Positions 38,901 to 52,500 of a DNA stretch of 64,000 nucleotides are shown in pieces. The position numbers were made by a program, and so were the translations under genes. A model generated the notes under the pieces. That model searched no databases. It was not told where the DNA came from and saw only the letters and a list, made by a program, of their open reading frames with translations. This stretch comes from Haliclystus octoradiatus (taxonomy: Eukaryota; Cnidaria; Staurozoa; Stauromedusae; Haliclystidae). The stretch is taken from assembly GCA_916610825.1 (NCBI GenBank), contig OU744454.1, forward strand, positions 2,338,501 to 2,402,500, read 5' to 3'. Numbering within the stretch: position 1 is the stretch's first letter; each line of letters begins with the position of its first letter.

Positions 38901-41272
38901 CACTAAAATGGCGTCGGCTTGGTAAATGATACTTTGGCGAAATATGATTAATAAGACGAGCGAACCCAATATCCTCGACAAAACTGTAAGGCTGATTTTC
39001 CAGGCAAATCATTTCTCCGTTCAGTTGTGTAATTGCCAATGACGATTTGCTACTCATTTCCCATTGCTGTCCAGCTTTGAAACTGTTCTCAATTGTCAAT
39101 GCCCTTTTCAATTTCTTTCTCGTGGATGATACAGAAGTGTCTGCTGCTCTTTTAACTTGTTGAGCTTCACGTTGCTGTTTCTCTGCATCTCCTAGGGCCT
39201 GAAATTGTGCTTGGTGTTTCTTCAAATGATTTCTCAAATTTGTAGTTGTGAAGTTTGTAGATTTTTTCCCACCTCTAGATACCTCCATGTGCTGTCCAGA
39301 GTCCTTGCATACCAAACATATGACTTTCGAGTTGTTAAACTCAGACACAGTAAAATAATTCCACACTTTGCTAGTGAAACACTTTCCATTTCGATAAATC
39401 AGTAAATTCAATAATAATATAACGTTATGTCAACAGCTATGTCTATGTTCACACGCGTGTCTTTATGCAAAATTATGCTGCGATTGTGGACCGAAACACA
39501 ATAGATTCTAGAAACAAGTTGTGATTGGATATTTGCATGGACAATGAGAACGCCCCTTACAACGCAAAAATGACGTCTGCCGCGTGATTTGTGTTTTCTC
39601 TGTGTTTGTTTCATGATTTAAAAGTGAGATAACTAGTGAAATTATTTGATTTTTCCAACATATTTTTACATAAAACAATGCCGATCAGCATGCCGGTTAT
39701 GAATTTGTAATCGGCCGATCACCGATTAATGGAAATTTCTCATAATTTGCCGGTTAATCAGCATTACCGATCATTTTCCGATCAATCGGTGCACCTCTAC
39801 TACCTGCCCATAATGATGACCGGCTTTTATATCCAGGTTTCACTTTTCATTTGTTTTCATATTTACATTTTGTTGACAGGATCATTGTGAGGTTATCCAA
39901 GCTAATTATAATACTGGTGCAAATAAAAGTGAAGAGGCACCAGAAGAAGATTCTGAAGATGCCACGAAACGTGGATGTGATGTTGTTATGCATTACAAAT
40001 TAGCTGAAACACATTTTACTAATAAAAAACAGCTGGTTCCAGTTCTGAAGGCCTACCTCAAAACTCTCTACGAAAAAATTGCTGAAACTGACCAAAAAAG
40101 AGCAGATTTCTTCAAAGTAAACGCACAGAAATTTGTGACAGGTTTTATCATTCCTAACTTCAAAGAATTCAAGTTTTATTTGAATGAAGACCTTGACGAG
40201 GATGGTATTATGATATTTTGGAGAACCCTTCCTGGTGATGAAACTGGTTTAAATTCAGAACTTTACTACTGGAAAGACGGATTATTGGAAGAGAAAGTTG
40301 TAAGTGCAAAACAAACGTTTCCATATCTAACAGTCTTCAACAGCTGATAAATATTCACTAATGCAACGAATAATCGGCCAGTCAAATAACCTAATATCAA
40401 TCAACGATTGGTCTATTTTGTATAATAATTAAATTGATTCATCAATCTAATTGGCTTCTTAGAGCTATTATGCAGTGTTTGACAAAAGCTTAACCTTCAG
40501 AAATCTTTCAACATTTTCAACATTTTTTTATGAATTTTGACCCATAAATCATAAAATTATGAATTTTCTTCTGAATTTGCTCCAGCCTTTCGAGATCTAG
40601 GATCCCAGGACCCCACTTTTGTCGGACCCTGGCTAAGAGTCTAAGAAGGCAGCAGCTGGAACCAATTCAGAAGGAATGGGAGGAAATGTAAGCATGTGTT
40701 TATAATCAGAAGAAAAATACTTGCTTTCTTTGAAAAAAAAAGTAAAAATATGCAGGATTAATCATATTTTGATGACAATACCCCTAAAATAAAAGTCTGT
40801 GGAATGTTTACAGTTTTACACAGTGTAATCACCCAAACATTGTGGAAATAACATTAGAATCCCGGTAGTATTGATATTTCATTGGACCCTAAAGACTTGC
40901 GTCGAAACCTCACATATTCAATTTTGCAGTTCAATTTTGATATTTCAAATTAGAATTTCGAATTTGATCAAGAAATGTCAAAATGATTGACTTATGCCTA
41001 AGAAAGCCATGTCAAGTTGAAAAAAAGATTTCTACTTAAGCCATTACTTTGGATGTACTACTTGGGGAACGTCAATATAACTCAGGCATAAATCACTGCA
41101 ACAGCAGCCTTGATGCAACAAAAGTGTTTTCCTCCAAAAATTATATTTTGAAGCTTTCATCTGAAAGGATGCTTGGAATCTTTTCATAAGGGGAATTAAA
41201 TGTTTTTTTTGGAAATCAAGTATTTTCTGATTTCTAATATTATACATTATTTTTGTTGTTTCTTTTCAGTGA
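35942..41272 (+). CDS. TPT1: Translationally controlled tumor protein (TCTP), 4 exons
   Basis: TCTP is a small, abundant cytosolic protein that links translation, calcium/tubulin binding and growth control. Exons: 35942-35969, 36346-36416, 39880-40299, and a final exon starting 41270 whose first three bases are the TGA stop. All junctions are GT-AG and in phase, giving 173 residues (human 172). It starts MKIFKDVLNDSEVLSDVYDM, then IDDISYKVIGK. It continues with GCDVVMHYKLAETHF (the family's VDIVMNHHLQETSF block) and ends YYWKDGLLEEKV, matching the FFKDGLxxEKC terminus except that the final Cys is replaced by Val. Intron 2 contains a complete hAT transposon. The 3' UTR follows, with AATAAA at 41388. 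The acidic loop SEEAPEEDSED is typical. Confidence 0.95.
36505..36690. repeat. MITE, GTCCGACAAAAG family
   Basis: Starts tagggtccgcctaaagtgg and ends attttgtcggacactggg: inverted ends of about 14 bp. A partial copy lies at 37065-37165, beside the hAT insertion. Confidence 0.65.
37200..39799 (-). mobile_element. Complete hAT transposon, 2600 bp, 15-bp TIR, 8-bp TSD
   Basis: Left end tagaggtgcaccgat (37200) is the exact reverse complement of the right end atcggtgcacctcta (39785-39799). Flanks are ctacctgc at 37192-37199 and 39800-39807, a perfect 8-bp target duplication. Subterminal sequence repeats ccgatta/taatcgg words at both ends, as expected for transposase binding. It carries the hAT transposase on - and sits antisense in TPT1 intron 2. 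The intact ends suggest a recent insertion. Confidence 0.95.
37505..39411 (-). CDS. hAT transposase (BED finger), centre apparently deleted
   Basis: Exons 39411-38591 and 38342-37505, joined TCAACGAG|gtaatc ... cttcag|GTGGAATTC to read LQDVSTRWNSTYTMLSRL. An N-terminal BED finger (CLVC ... LRNHLKKH) is followed by a helical domain, FTSDIWTCSHNNDCFISLTA with the first catalytic Asp, and the C-terminal dimerisation block LSAPSSSVYSERIFSEAGNI and EKRSRLTARKAEGLLFLHHN. Typical hAT transposases have about 150-200 residues between the HWI region and DVSTRWNSTY, including the VTDNA Asp and the CFAHTLNL motif. Here WDIDIP runs straight into LLTPLQDVSTR, so that part is missing. The true start codon is unclear; it may lie in an upstream exon. 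Confidence 0.85.
40480..40635. repeat. MITE, GTCCGACAAAAG family
   Basis: From gtgtttgacaaaagctta to cccacttttgtcggaccctg, inverted ends with the family body between. In TPT1 intron 3. Confidence 0.65.
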
Positions 41273-41387
41273 ATACATTTGCGATCATCCTATGCGATAT
41301 GTTCATGTCATGCAGTGGATGCTGTTGTTATCCGATAGTAACAATAGTTTGAATCAGCATACAACATTTACTGGCTATGGTTAATTT

Positions 41388-41393
41388 AATAAA
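41388..41393 (+). terminator. Polyadenylation signal of TPT1
   Basis: AATAAA about 115 bases past the stop; further aataaa words follow at about 41450. Confidence 0.6.
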
Positions 41394-42668
41394 CTGGACT
41401 GACGTTATTCTTCTACTCTGCTCTTTAAAATGCTGTGATGCATGTGGAATAAATTGAATAAAATCTTATAATTATTAAAGCAATAATGAAAACATATATG
41501 TCTCGTAATTTATTTAATTGACTTTTCTTGAAAGATTGGGTTCTAGGAAGGTCTGCATGCAGGCTATTTGGTCAGTTGTATTGAAAAGTAAACTCCGTTT
41601 CCACACCACAATGAGATTATTTCCCAGTTAAAGAGAGGCTAGGTTTCAGAATGACGGTTTGCAGAAAATGATAAATTTTGTTTACAAATTTTCAAAATAA
41701 ACAAAATGCCGAAGAAATATTGATCAAGTTTAATCTGCATTCCAAATATTTATATACACGGTTGGGTTGCCTGGTGTTCAATGTACTATGTGTGGTTGAT
41801 AAAATCTGCACAATCTTGGCTATCGTTTTGGAAGATTAAATTCCATTGATGTTGGATTCGTGATCTACATGACAACCAGCGAGATTTCCATTCAACGTGA
41901 AACAGTTAAATCCTCATTAAACGGCAGTGGTAAGCATCAGTAAACAGGTGAATATATCATTAGCCCATGCTGTTAAAGACACATTTTACTAGGGTTTAGG
42001 AATTCATATTCCCGTTCAAACTTGAATCCAGATCATGCTGACCAGTTAATGTTTCTTTAACTGAGTGTCAGTGAGCTGACATATTTTGTCCAAATGAAAG
42101 TCTCGTTTGTGTTTGAATATGAATGGGAGAGTACAATCAATTAGTAATAATTGATAATCTATTCATAGTTATGTCAGGTAGGTATATATTGATTTTATAA
42201 CAATGCCAAACTCTTAACAAAACCATGGAGCCATGGACGGACCGTACGGACGGACCTTCCCCTATACTTTGTCGATCTTATAGCTCTGTGGTCGTTCATG
42301 TGACAAGAAAACCCGCAAGAAATAAGTAGAGCTACGATGTGGTGGCAGTTGGAATTACATCACAGTATCGCATAAACGGCTATAAGGAGTGTAAGATACT
42401 AGGCAAACTCCCTTGCTTACCCTGTGCCATTACGCCAGACCTTCAGCTTCAGCATAGTCCTGCAGGCTTGAATGTAACTCATAGCATGGGGAATAGTTAT
42501 CCCATTTAAGGGGGTGTTTATATGAGTCGGGCTTGGTCTAGCCCGAGTGACGGTGAGACAGGCTCCTTATAACCGCATGTGTATATGGCAAGTTCGTCCC
42601 ATTTAGCAAATAACAAATTACAGTGCAATTTGATCTTAATGTTAATCTAACATGTTAGATTATTGAAG

Positions 42669-43075
42669 TGTCTATTTGACCGGCAATCGCAGCCATTATT
42701 GATTCAACTGCGCGTGCGCCGACAGTCAATTACGTCATTCACTCGATCAAGTGTTTCACTCGTCCCAGTATTAGGGTTAGGTTTAGGGTCCGATCACGTG
42801 ATCCACCCGTTTCGGGTTAGGGTTAGTGTCAAGTCACGTGATAACCATGCGGTTGAGATTAAATTCATTTCTGTTTCATGATCTCTCGTTGGTTGGCGTA
42901 ACTCATTCGGATTGAGTCTGAGTAGAGCTCAGTTTATGCTGATTCGAATCCAGGTCGATCCAAATTTTTAATTTATTCTCATTATTTATATTCCAAAATA
43001 TTTGTAAGTTACTGTTTGTTCATTATACTCATGCGTTGGTATCCATAATGGCTGCGACTGCCGGTCAAATAGTCA
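42669..43075. mobile_element. Non-autonomous DNA transposon with ~30-bp TIRs
   Basis: Left ctatttgaccggcaatcgc followed by agccattat. The reverse complement of the right end reads ctatttgaccggcagtcgc followed by agccattat. About 400 bp long with no ORF. No clear target duplication was found. Confidence 0.7.
42772..42830. repeat. Short TTAGGG-rich patch with cacgtg palindromes
   Basis: attagggttaggtttaggg and gggttagggttag, about 5 imperfect telomere-like units, interleaved with gatcacgtgatc. It lies inside the preceding transposon, so it is transposon sequence rather than a former chromosome end. Confidence 0.6.
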
Positions 43076-43536
43076 CAGCGTAGATTTATTGCAAATAATC
43101 AGCTGAACCCCGGCAGGTCTTGAACGCACTATTATTTCCTACCATTTCTCTGTCGCTAGCAGCGGAAAAACACAATTGTAGTGAATGAACAGAACATCAA
43201 AATTATTCAAGCCGATGATAATAAAGGCAAACAAATACGGACATAATTGACACCAGACCCATCAATTGTACTATTCAAAAGAAATAAAAATTAGTAGTTT
43301 GATAGTAATTTGATATTTCATGTAATTTATTTCCAAATGTTCCGTACCATTATAATATTGGTGGATGTTACAGTTTCTATAAACAGTTGTACTTGCAGTG
43401 CTCATTTTTCAAAAATCAGAGCTTTGATTGAATAAAATGAGTCAGTCTACAAATGTTCAGCTGTGTACGTGGAGAGGGTCCTTATCCAACCAATATACAC
43501 TATTATTACTATTATGATCTTCTTAAGGCTTGAGAT

Positions 43537-46500
43537 ATGCCAAGCTACTCACCAACAAATGTTGATGATGGAAGTACATCTCAATTTATTCTTGTGAACA
43601 ATACGTCAAGAAGCATCATGGAAAGACAAGGTATTGCATTGTATAAAACAATTTATTAATTGTAAATTTATATCAGCTGATGGAGCTGGTCTGTCACATG
43701 TTTGCTCTTGCCAAGGGAATCCTCAGATACCTTTCTAATGACGTCGCTCGTCTGGCTTTGAACCTCAAAAACCTGCGGACAAACCATGTAGGCTATAAAT
43801 TTTGACAACTTAGGTTGTGCAAAGCAGCGAATCTGACTCTGAATCCGAAACAAATAAAATGTTGGATATTTTTGGATTTAGGTTAAAAATTTTCAGATCG
43901 GATTAATGTCAATCTTTATATTCAGATTTTAGATAGTTCGTACCCATGGCCAATTTCCGGGAAATTCAACCCGACCCACATACCTAATTAATTAAAAGTT
44001 AGCCTACATTTTTGCCTCATTGGATTTCAAAATGGTTCTTTATTTTACTTGCTTAACAGTCATGCCAATTGCTGCATGGCTTAATTCTATAGTACAGTAT
44101 AGCTATGATGTGTTTACAACTCTTCAAATACATTGCATCTTTGAATTTCAATATGTGTTTAGGATATCATGGTGGTGGGTTCTCATTCCAAAGGCGCAAC
44201 GGAAAAATCGATTGGAAAAAATTAGGTATGGATTATAAGCATATCAAATGGATAGCCTAAAATGCTTAATTAACTAAGGGTACTTTGATGGTGATAAAAT
44301 ATGGGTGCTCCTATATTGAGTCCTATATCCAGGGCCGTATCTACCTTTTCAGGCCTAGAAAAAATCTTCAATATTTATTATTTAAGGCCTTCATTGTTTT
44401 TTAATCCTATTCCCCTGCAAAAAAGTTAGTTGAGTTCATGAACCAGTTTATGGAAATCCTGAACTGCTCATAAAATTTCATGAACATTAAATGTCCCATT
44501 TTCTGAATTATAGTCAATCTAAGATCAATCGATTAAGAACTGCAGAAGTTATAGATTTGCTGGTTGTTTCAACTGGTGCTGCTTTTTGCGAACATTTTAT
44601 TTCGAGATGGCTGGTCTGACACATCATATTTTGTCCTTGCTATTGAGGGACTCCTCAGAGACCTTCCTGATGCCGTAGCTTGTCAAACATTGCACCTGAA
44701 ATCCCGCTATCAAATTGTTTAGATGGTGAGAACCTTGTTGCATATTGCAAGTATTGCATGCGGAGTCATGGCAAAAGAACAACATTTTATAACAAGTTTT
44801 TATATCTGTTTTCAAATTTAGCCATGGTTGATGTAGAGCAAGTGTATAGAGATGTGGACATTGATATATTGCAATCCAACATCACCAATGTGGCGTATTG
44901 CAATATTGAAAATGAAGTGGTATGTCAATTCTGTTTCATCATCATCATCATCCTCATTTATTCAGAAAGCGACAAGGGCAACTTTTACGCATCAAATCTG
45001 TTTTTCATCTGATGTGTGTTTTTCGTGTATTAATGCAACCTTTCAATAGCGGCTAAATGGACCCAACTTTCTGTAGATGTTTCTAGAAAAACACTGAGGG
45101 TCTTGAATGAGCTTAAAAGGAAGCTATAGTGAAGCTAAGCAACAGGAATTTTCAAAAGTGTTGAAGTTGCGCAAATGTTTAACCCAGGGCTTAACATGAA
45201 TGAGATCTTCATAATATGAAATGACTCAATGGATTCCGAGTTTCAAACTTTTCATTTGCCAATCATTATTTTCCAATCAACAATGATTAGGAAGTTATGG
45301 GAATTATGCCCGTTCTAAATATAAGTGGTACCAGATTGCATGACCAGACAGCAACAATTACTGAGCTCAGGCAGGCATAATTAGATGTATGCAACAGTTT
45401 GTGAATGTTAAACGGCTCCAATTATCCTAAACTGTTCATGAACCCTCACAGACAGTTCATGAACAGTTCATGAACAGTTCATAAACAGTTCTTGAAAATT
45501 TGGGGCCATTCAGTTTTCATGAACTGTTCATATACTGTTCATGAACTCCTGAACTGTTTTCGCAGGGGTAATATAGACAGTCACATAATTATAGAAATGT
45601 GCTGTTTTTTTGTGCCGAGTATCGCATACTAAGTGTTTGCACTGAACTCATATTAAATAAACATTTATGTTATTTGCGGTTTCCTGTCATGTAACTTAAT
45701 TTTCATCGTTTTGAAATATTTGCAATTGTTCATATATTTTATTAGCCAGTCACAACAACTACCAAAAAGTGGTAGTGAAAACAAGAATCAGTATGTTAAA
45801 TTAGGCGATCATGCGCAGACAGATTATACGAAGAAAATGTCTGTCTGTAGTGTACGCAAGCTAGGTCAGACATAGCTGACAAAGAAACTTGTAAATGAAA
45901 CAATTCGAAATACAAAACCTTATGAAAAGATATTACTTGCCCGTAGCCCCTTCGAAACATCTCCTTCCGTTGCTGGTGAAGGATGTCATGCAGCGGCTGT
46001 GGAGCATACATCTTTGATTTCTCTATGTGACCTGAAAAAGACATCTGACGTTGATGAGCAATAGCAAAGGCAGAAGGGGAAAGTTTCCTAAGTTTAGTAG
46101 TAGGAAGTAAGTTTTTCCATTATATTCCTAATAGCAATCATATATATTAATAATTTATCAGTCGATAATTTCATCAACTTCATTAATTTGTGATAATTTT
46201 AATTTAATTTCAGGACGTTCATCGGATTGATCCTAATTTCTTGAAGCTCTTTAAACTAGCACAGATGTTAATTGATTATCTATTACACTCTCAAGAATAT
46301 CTTCAAAATGTAATTACACAGGAAGATTTCAAATCACAACAAATAAACATGGTTAGTCAGCAAAATGTAGATCTACTCAAAATCGATACTTATTCTCAGA
46401 GGGTACTACACTCCACCGAAAAATAGATATCTTGTCGGCAACATTATATGGTCATCTGTTTTCAAAGGAGAATACAGTGTAATCGGCTATCATTACCAAC

Positions 46501-49500
46501 ACTAGGATCATGAAAACACCATGAAAATGTAAAAAAAAGTGAAAACCACAAATTTTGTAGGCCATGATGAAGTTGAAAACCATGAAAACATCCATATTCA
46601 CAATATTAAAATGTGAAAATGCCATGAAATTCAATGAAATTTCACGGTTTTTCCCATTGTTTTGGTGCCAGTAAATAAATGTATGTGATGTAAAGTAACA
46701 AAAATGTTGATTGGTCAACGTTTGAAGCCGATCAAATTAGAAATGATGGAGATATCGATATTTCAATACGCTTATTCTGCCGCGCTTTTATTTTTGTGAC
46801 ATCATTATTCAGTTATTGTTACAGTAATTCGATAGAAATTTGAATAATGACATCACATAAATATATGTCAGCAGAATAAGCGTGATAAAATATCAATATC
46901 TCCGTCATTATTTTAGTTATTTTACATCATCCCCCCTTAACTGCAACCTTTTGGAACCCCATCTTTTACTTTAACTTAGTTGTACTAAGTGTCTTGATTA
47001 CTTTGCAAAAGGCAAAAAATTATTTTTTACTTTTTGTGATTTTAACCCTATTGACCTGTGTAGCTTTGTCCAAAATGTCTCTTAACCAATCACAGTTGGG
47101 GAATAAATTTCACAGTTTAATAATATGTAATTATAGTTAATATGGTATTATAAACATTACCAGTATGTAATAATATAATCGTATTACTTATTCTTCCAAT
47201 TCAAATTGGTTGAATGACTTTTACTCAACTTATTGACATAGATTAGAAATATCTAGACATTTTATTTTTCTACATTAATAACAGAATCAAGATAGTCTGA
47301 AGAATGAAATCAGTAAAAATGATGACACTATTAAAACTCTAAAAAGAGAATTTCGTAATTGTAAAAAGTTGTTATCTGAATATCAGAATATGATGCATGC
47401 CGGCGGGAACACCCTGTGTAAGGTAAGTGCAGTATGCATTGGGCTTGACTGCTTTATTTGTTCATTTGCAGGACAATTTATCCCCAGTGAAAAGTTCATG
47501 AGTTCATGAACATGAAATTGACCAATTATTTATTACCTGTTCATGGAGTGTTCATATGTTCATGAACGTTTGAATAATTTCACGTCTATTTCATGTTCAT
47601 GAACCTACAAGTAAATGTCCATGAATTGCTTTAGAACTATAACTGGTCTCAGACGCTGTGCTACAGACTACATATGTCATGTCCGTTAATACTTTGAGTA
47701 AAACAAGATGCACTAGGTCTTCTCTTTGTAACAGTGTCTAACAAAAGATTTAGCCTTCTGGATACCCAGAAAATTGTCAACATTTTCTTCTTAATTTTTT
47801 GTTGAGGTTTGACATATAAATCAGAAAGTTATCAATTTTTTTCTGAATTGCTCTAGCCTTCCGGGATCTAGGATCCCAGGATCTCCACTTTCATCGAACC
47901 CTGCTTTCTAATTAATGCAGTTGAATCTCAGTAGTCTCCTAGTCTCCTCTGAAGTTGAACCATTTCATCTGATATCACATAAAAAGTTTATTTGTGTTTA
48001 CTGGTAAATCAAATCAAAGCTGCGGTTGACTTTAACAATGAATTTCAATTTCCTCCTTCTCTTCAATTTAATCTGAGAATCGAAACCATACCTACACGCA
48101 AATCCTTTTAAACATACCCTTCACTCGCAATCTGAAGACAAGTTTTATCAGGAACATAGACAAGTAAAGTTGTACCGTAGGCCTACTATTTTGTGAATTA
48201 GCTTGTTTTATAAAGTTTTTGTCAATGTTAGAGACCAGGATTTATTGTGCTGTTTGTTTATGAAACATATTAGATGTAAGACGCGTATATTCTTATGAAG
48301 TGACTGTCTATACTATTATAAATATATATATATAGTAGACCTAATAATATTAAAAAAATATCAAAACTCAATATTGGCTATTGAAAAGTAGCTCAATGCT
48401 AGTGAATCACGGAGCGTAAATATTGACAACGAGAAGGTCAAGAGAGACACATTCTTTGGTTGTAACTCCAAGTTTCATGTTATTAAACAATCCGGATCGT
48501 TTAATAACGTGTAGCCTAACTTGGAGTTACAACCAAAGAATGTGTCTTTCTTGACCTTCTCATTATTAATGTCTATACTATTACATTACTGCAAATATTA
48601 CTATTGTTACTTAATTTTCTATCTTATTATTTCAATTTTCTATAGTGTCCATATTGCTCAAAATCATTTATGAATGACGATTTTCTTCGTAAACATATCG
48701 AACGACGTCATCTTGAAGGACGTGAAACATCAACTCTAGGGAATCAAACAACAAATACAACGGCATTAGATGCGACAAAAGCATTGCGTGATGAACTTGA
48801 TATCATTAATAAACGCTTGATATCAACTGAAATGCAACTACAGAATGAAAAGAACACAATCAAAGATAGATTAAAACAGGTTTGTGAATAAAATATTGAT
48901 GTACAGTACCAAGACCAAAACCATAAAAATGCCATGAAAGTGCTGTGAAAGCACGATGAAAATGTAAAAAAGTGAAAGAGTTTTTAGCCATGAAAAGTTT
49001 GAAAACCATGAAAACATCCATATTCACAATATCAAAATGTGAAAATGAAATGAAAACACGATAAAATTTCACAGTTTTTTTCATGGTTTTGGTGTCAGTA
49101 GTGGTGATAGGTTTATATAGTTGATAAGAATAGTTACAATCTTGGGGATGATTTTCAAGATTTCGTAACAAATATGCATTCTTAAATATACCATAAATTC
49201 AAAATATCAAACAAGCTCAGATTAGGGATTCCCGGACTAACATCCTATAGCTCAATTGTACCGGTATTTAAATCTAAACATGCAAAAAAATCATTTATTT
49301 TCTTATCCTTGAAATTTTATTTTAAAAAATCAATATTGCTGGAAGATAATCCCACTCTTATTGCTGTGGTCTGTTTTTACTTTGTTAAATTTGATTCGGT
49401 CGTTGACATTGGATGAGAGGATGTATAAAATTTGTACTAGATACTAAAAAAACAGTTGCGTCATATTGCTGTAGCAAACCAGTTAACAAAGCATTACCAA

Positions 49501-52500
49501 ACAAAAGAAGACAGTGACAAATATTTTCTTATTTCTCTGTTTGGACTTTGAATGCATAAATTTAGAGCTCATTATAAGAAATTTCAATTATATGACGGAT
49601 TTAATTTTTTACAGCAACAAGATGAAAATTCTTCTTACATCAAAAGATTAGAAGAAAAACAGGACGAATGGAGAGAAGTTGAAAGAAAAGGATTCCAAGT
49701 AATGTTTATTTATCGACACGCATATCTTTTGAGATGTCTTGTATCTGTGCAGTGGTTAGGGCTTTGGACCTTTGCCTACAAGGTCTTAGCTTTCCATCCC
49801 TAGAAGGACCCCAGGAAATAGCTAGACACTAACGCATCATACCAGTCCCTTTTAACACGGTTTTAACAGCTACATTATATGGGTACCCGGAATCTTGCCA
49901 TGATGTTAACATTCTTGAAAAGAGGGGCTAGCAAGTAACATCTCTGTAAATTTTGGGTAGAATTTGAATAATTTTGATGAAGTAGGCTCAAGGCCATTAG
50001 GGCAGGTACTGGGGAAAGTAAGTAATCGAATTTAACACATGTTAATTGTTAGTTTCCCGTTTAATCAATCAGGGATGGCATAAAGCGCACAAAGGCCTAC
50101 TGTTAAATCCGGTATTGGCAGAATCCATGTTAGGGGTGATTATTCAGCAAAGGTTGACCCTCCATAAATTAATCAAGATAGGACTTTTTTGTTTAATTTT
50201 ATTGCCAGAATATGGCAAATCTGCAATCTGTGTAGCGGTATAGTTTCATTGAAAATATCAAACAATCATACAGACACTTTGACTCCCGTTTATCTGCAAC
50301 CCAGCTTTGAAACCATACATATATGTTTACAATTTTCTGGTCACATCCTTTTTAAACAGTTTTGGATAATGACTTTATATTTAAATAACTATTAACTACA
50401 GTACTTAAATCTTTTCTATAAAGTGTTACCGGTACATATATATTCCCTATTTCATATAAATTGGTACCATGTAGACCTAGATATAAGTGCTGGGAAAAGA
50501 AGCATGTCAGTGTTTATCAGCTCCTGTATAAACCTAACTAATTAACTAATGCAATCAAAATCATTGACAATTTTGACTTGCACTTAAGCGGTTTACATGT
50601 ACTAAGTGTGTACTAATAATTTAACCAGTCAATACAACCCGGTAGAAAAAATAAAAAATTATTAGTTTACCTGGTTTTGGGAAACTGACGAAAATCTAAA
50701 CTAAATAGATTTGTTTGTCCCATTTGGGGATGTTTATTTACACATCTTTGCTGTAGTAGTATTGTAATCGTGTTGTTATCATTGCTGTAACTTCCTGTAA
50801 CGCCATATTACTAATTATTATCCCTTCATTGTAACTCATGTAAATACCGTCTCTCAACACTTGTAAACTCATTCCTTGCTTGGTTCTCTCACGAATAACA
50901 TCTCAACTCAATCTGCTGTGTCATATTTCTTAATCCTGCTCACACAGTATTTCCATAGTATTACATTTGCATATTTGCATTTTACACTTATGTGATTCGA
51001 ATGTTCACATTCGACTGCGAATTTTTAAATCTATTAGCATGTTGCAGCTATAAGTTTTAATAACATTTGTTTTTTATTACTAATAGGAAGAATGTGAAAA
51101 TTATAAGCAACTGATGCTGGACGAAGTTAAAGAAATTCAAAATCAAAAATACGAAGCTGAAAAGGTGATTATTGTTAATGCAAGTTCTCTGAAAGAGTTA
51201 CTAGGCCTACTGTAGCTCAGAGTCTGTTGAAAGTGGGGATTCTGCGATTCTGGGTTTCGGAAAGCTATTTGTGTTAAAGATGCAATGTAAACTGCTTATA
51301 AAGTGTATACAGTTAATACCAAGATATTATAATAGAACCAAGATAGTCTAACTCAGATTTGTGTTTTTGAGAGTTTTAAACAGACCATAATATTATCTTA
51401 CCTTGGTGAAAATCAACCAAATAAATTGTATTTAACATCCTCAAGCATTGAATAATTCAAATTTAAAAACGATGTTTTTGTCCGACATCAATAACATCCT
51501 CAAAAGTCTATCTTTGTTGACCTAATATCGATCATTTCCAAACATTTTGATCTGTTTTGCCACGGCAAATTCACTGAGAATTGGCCTCAAAAGCTATTTT
51601 AAGATCATCTCGTTTCGATGCAGAAAAATTTCCGGGGCTTAGATTATCAAACAAACAAACTTACTTTCTTGTGAAAAGTAAAGCATTTATTAAACATTGC
51701 TGATATTCAATATGTTTGAAATGTCGCGTGTCAAAAAGTCAAACAGAACCGGGTTTCATGATTCCATCTGAACCGCGCGAAAAAATGTTTTACTTTTCAC
51801 AAGAAAGAAAGTTTGCTTGTTTGATAATCTGAGCCCCGGAAATTTTTTCGCATTGAAACGAGATGATCTTAAAATAGCTTTTGTGCCCAATTCTCAGTGA
51901 TTTTGCTGTGGCAAAACAGATCAAAATGTTTGGAATTGATCGATATTTGGGTCAACAAAGATAGACTTTTGAGGATGTTATTGATGTCGGACAAAGGCGT
52001 CGTTTTTAAATTTGAAGTATTCAATGCTTGAGAATGTTAAATACAATTTATTTGGTTGATTTTCACAAAGGTAAGATAATATTATGGCCTGTTTAAAACT
52101 CTCAAAAACACAAATCTAAGTTAAGCTATCTTGGTTCTATTATAATATCTTGTTAATACTACCCAGTCCCTAATAAAATTCTGTCTAATAAGAAAAATTC
52201 TTGGTAACTAATAAATTCTGATTGTTTTCTAAGGACATCTTACTTCATCTTTGCAATAAAATTATTTTATTCTTTCGTTTTACATTCAATATATTTGTTT
52301 TTATTCTTTTCTCTTAAAGTGACTAATCGAGTGAATTTCTTCAAACTGTTTGAACAGTAATTGTTTTATTTTATTCTTTGTAACAATTTATTATCTCTAC
52401 TTTCTGTTCTAATTTTAAGGAACTTACTTCATTAAGAAATTCTCGAGGTAAGATAATACCAGACAGTAATTGATTGAATGAACTGTCAAACCTGTTATAG

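Larger units (their letters stand above)
41480..43536. other. Intergenic TPT1-DZIP1
   Basis: No gene seen apart from a non-autonomous DNA transposon at 42669-43075. The final ~60 bases before 43537 are the probable DZIP1 5' UTR. Confidence 0.5.

Noticed and set aside
42772..42830. Interstitial telomere / chromosome fusion scar
   Set aside because: Only a few imperfect TTAGGG units, lying inside a bounded DNA transposon.
45380..45570. CRISPR-like regular repeats (GTTCATGAAC)
   Set aside because: Eukaryotic intron context, self-complementary 10-bp words, no unique spacers; transposon-like ends instead.
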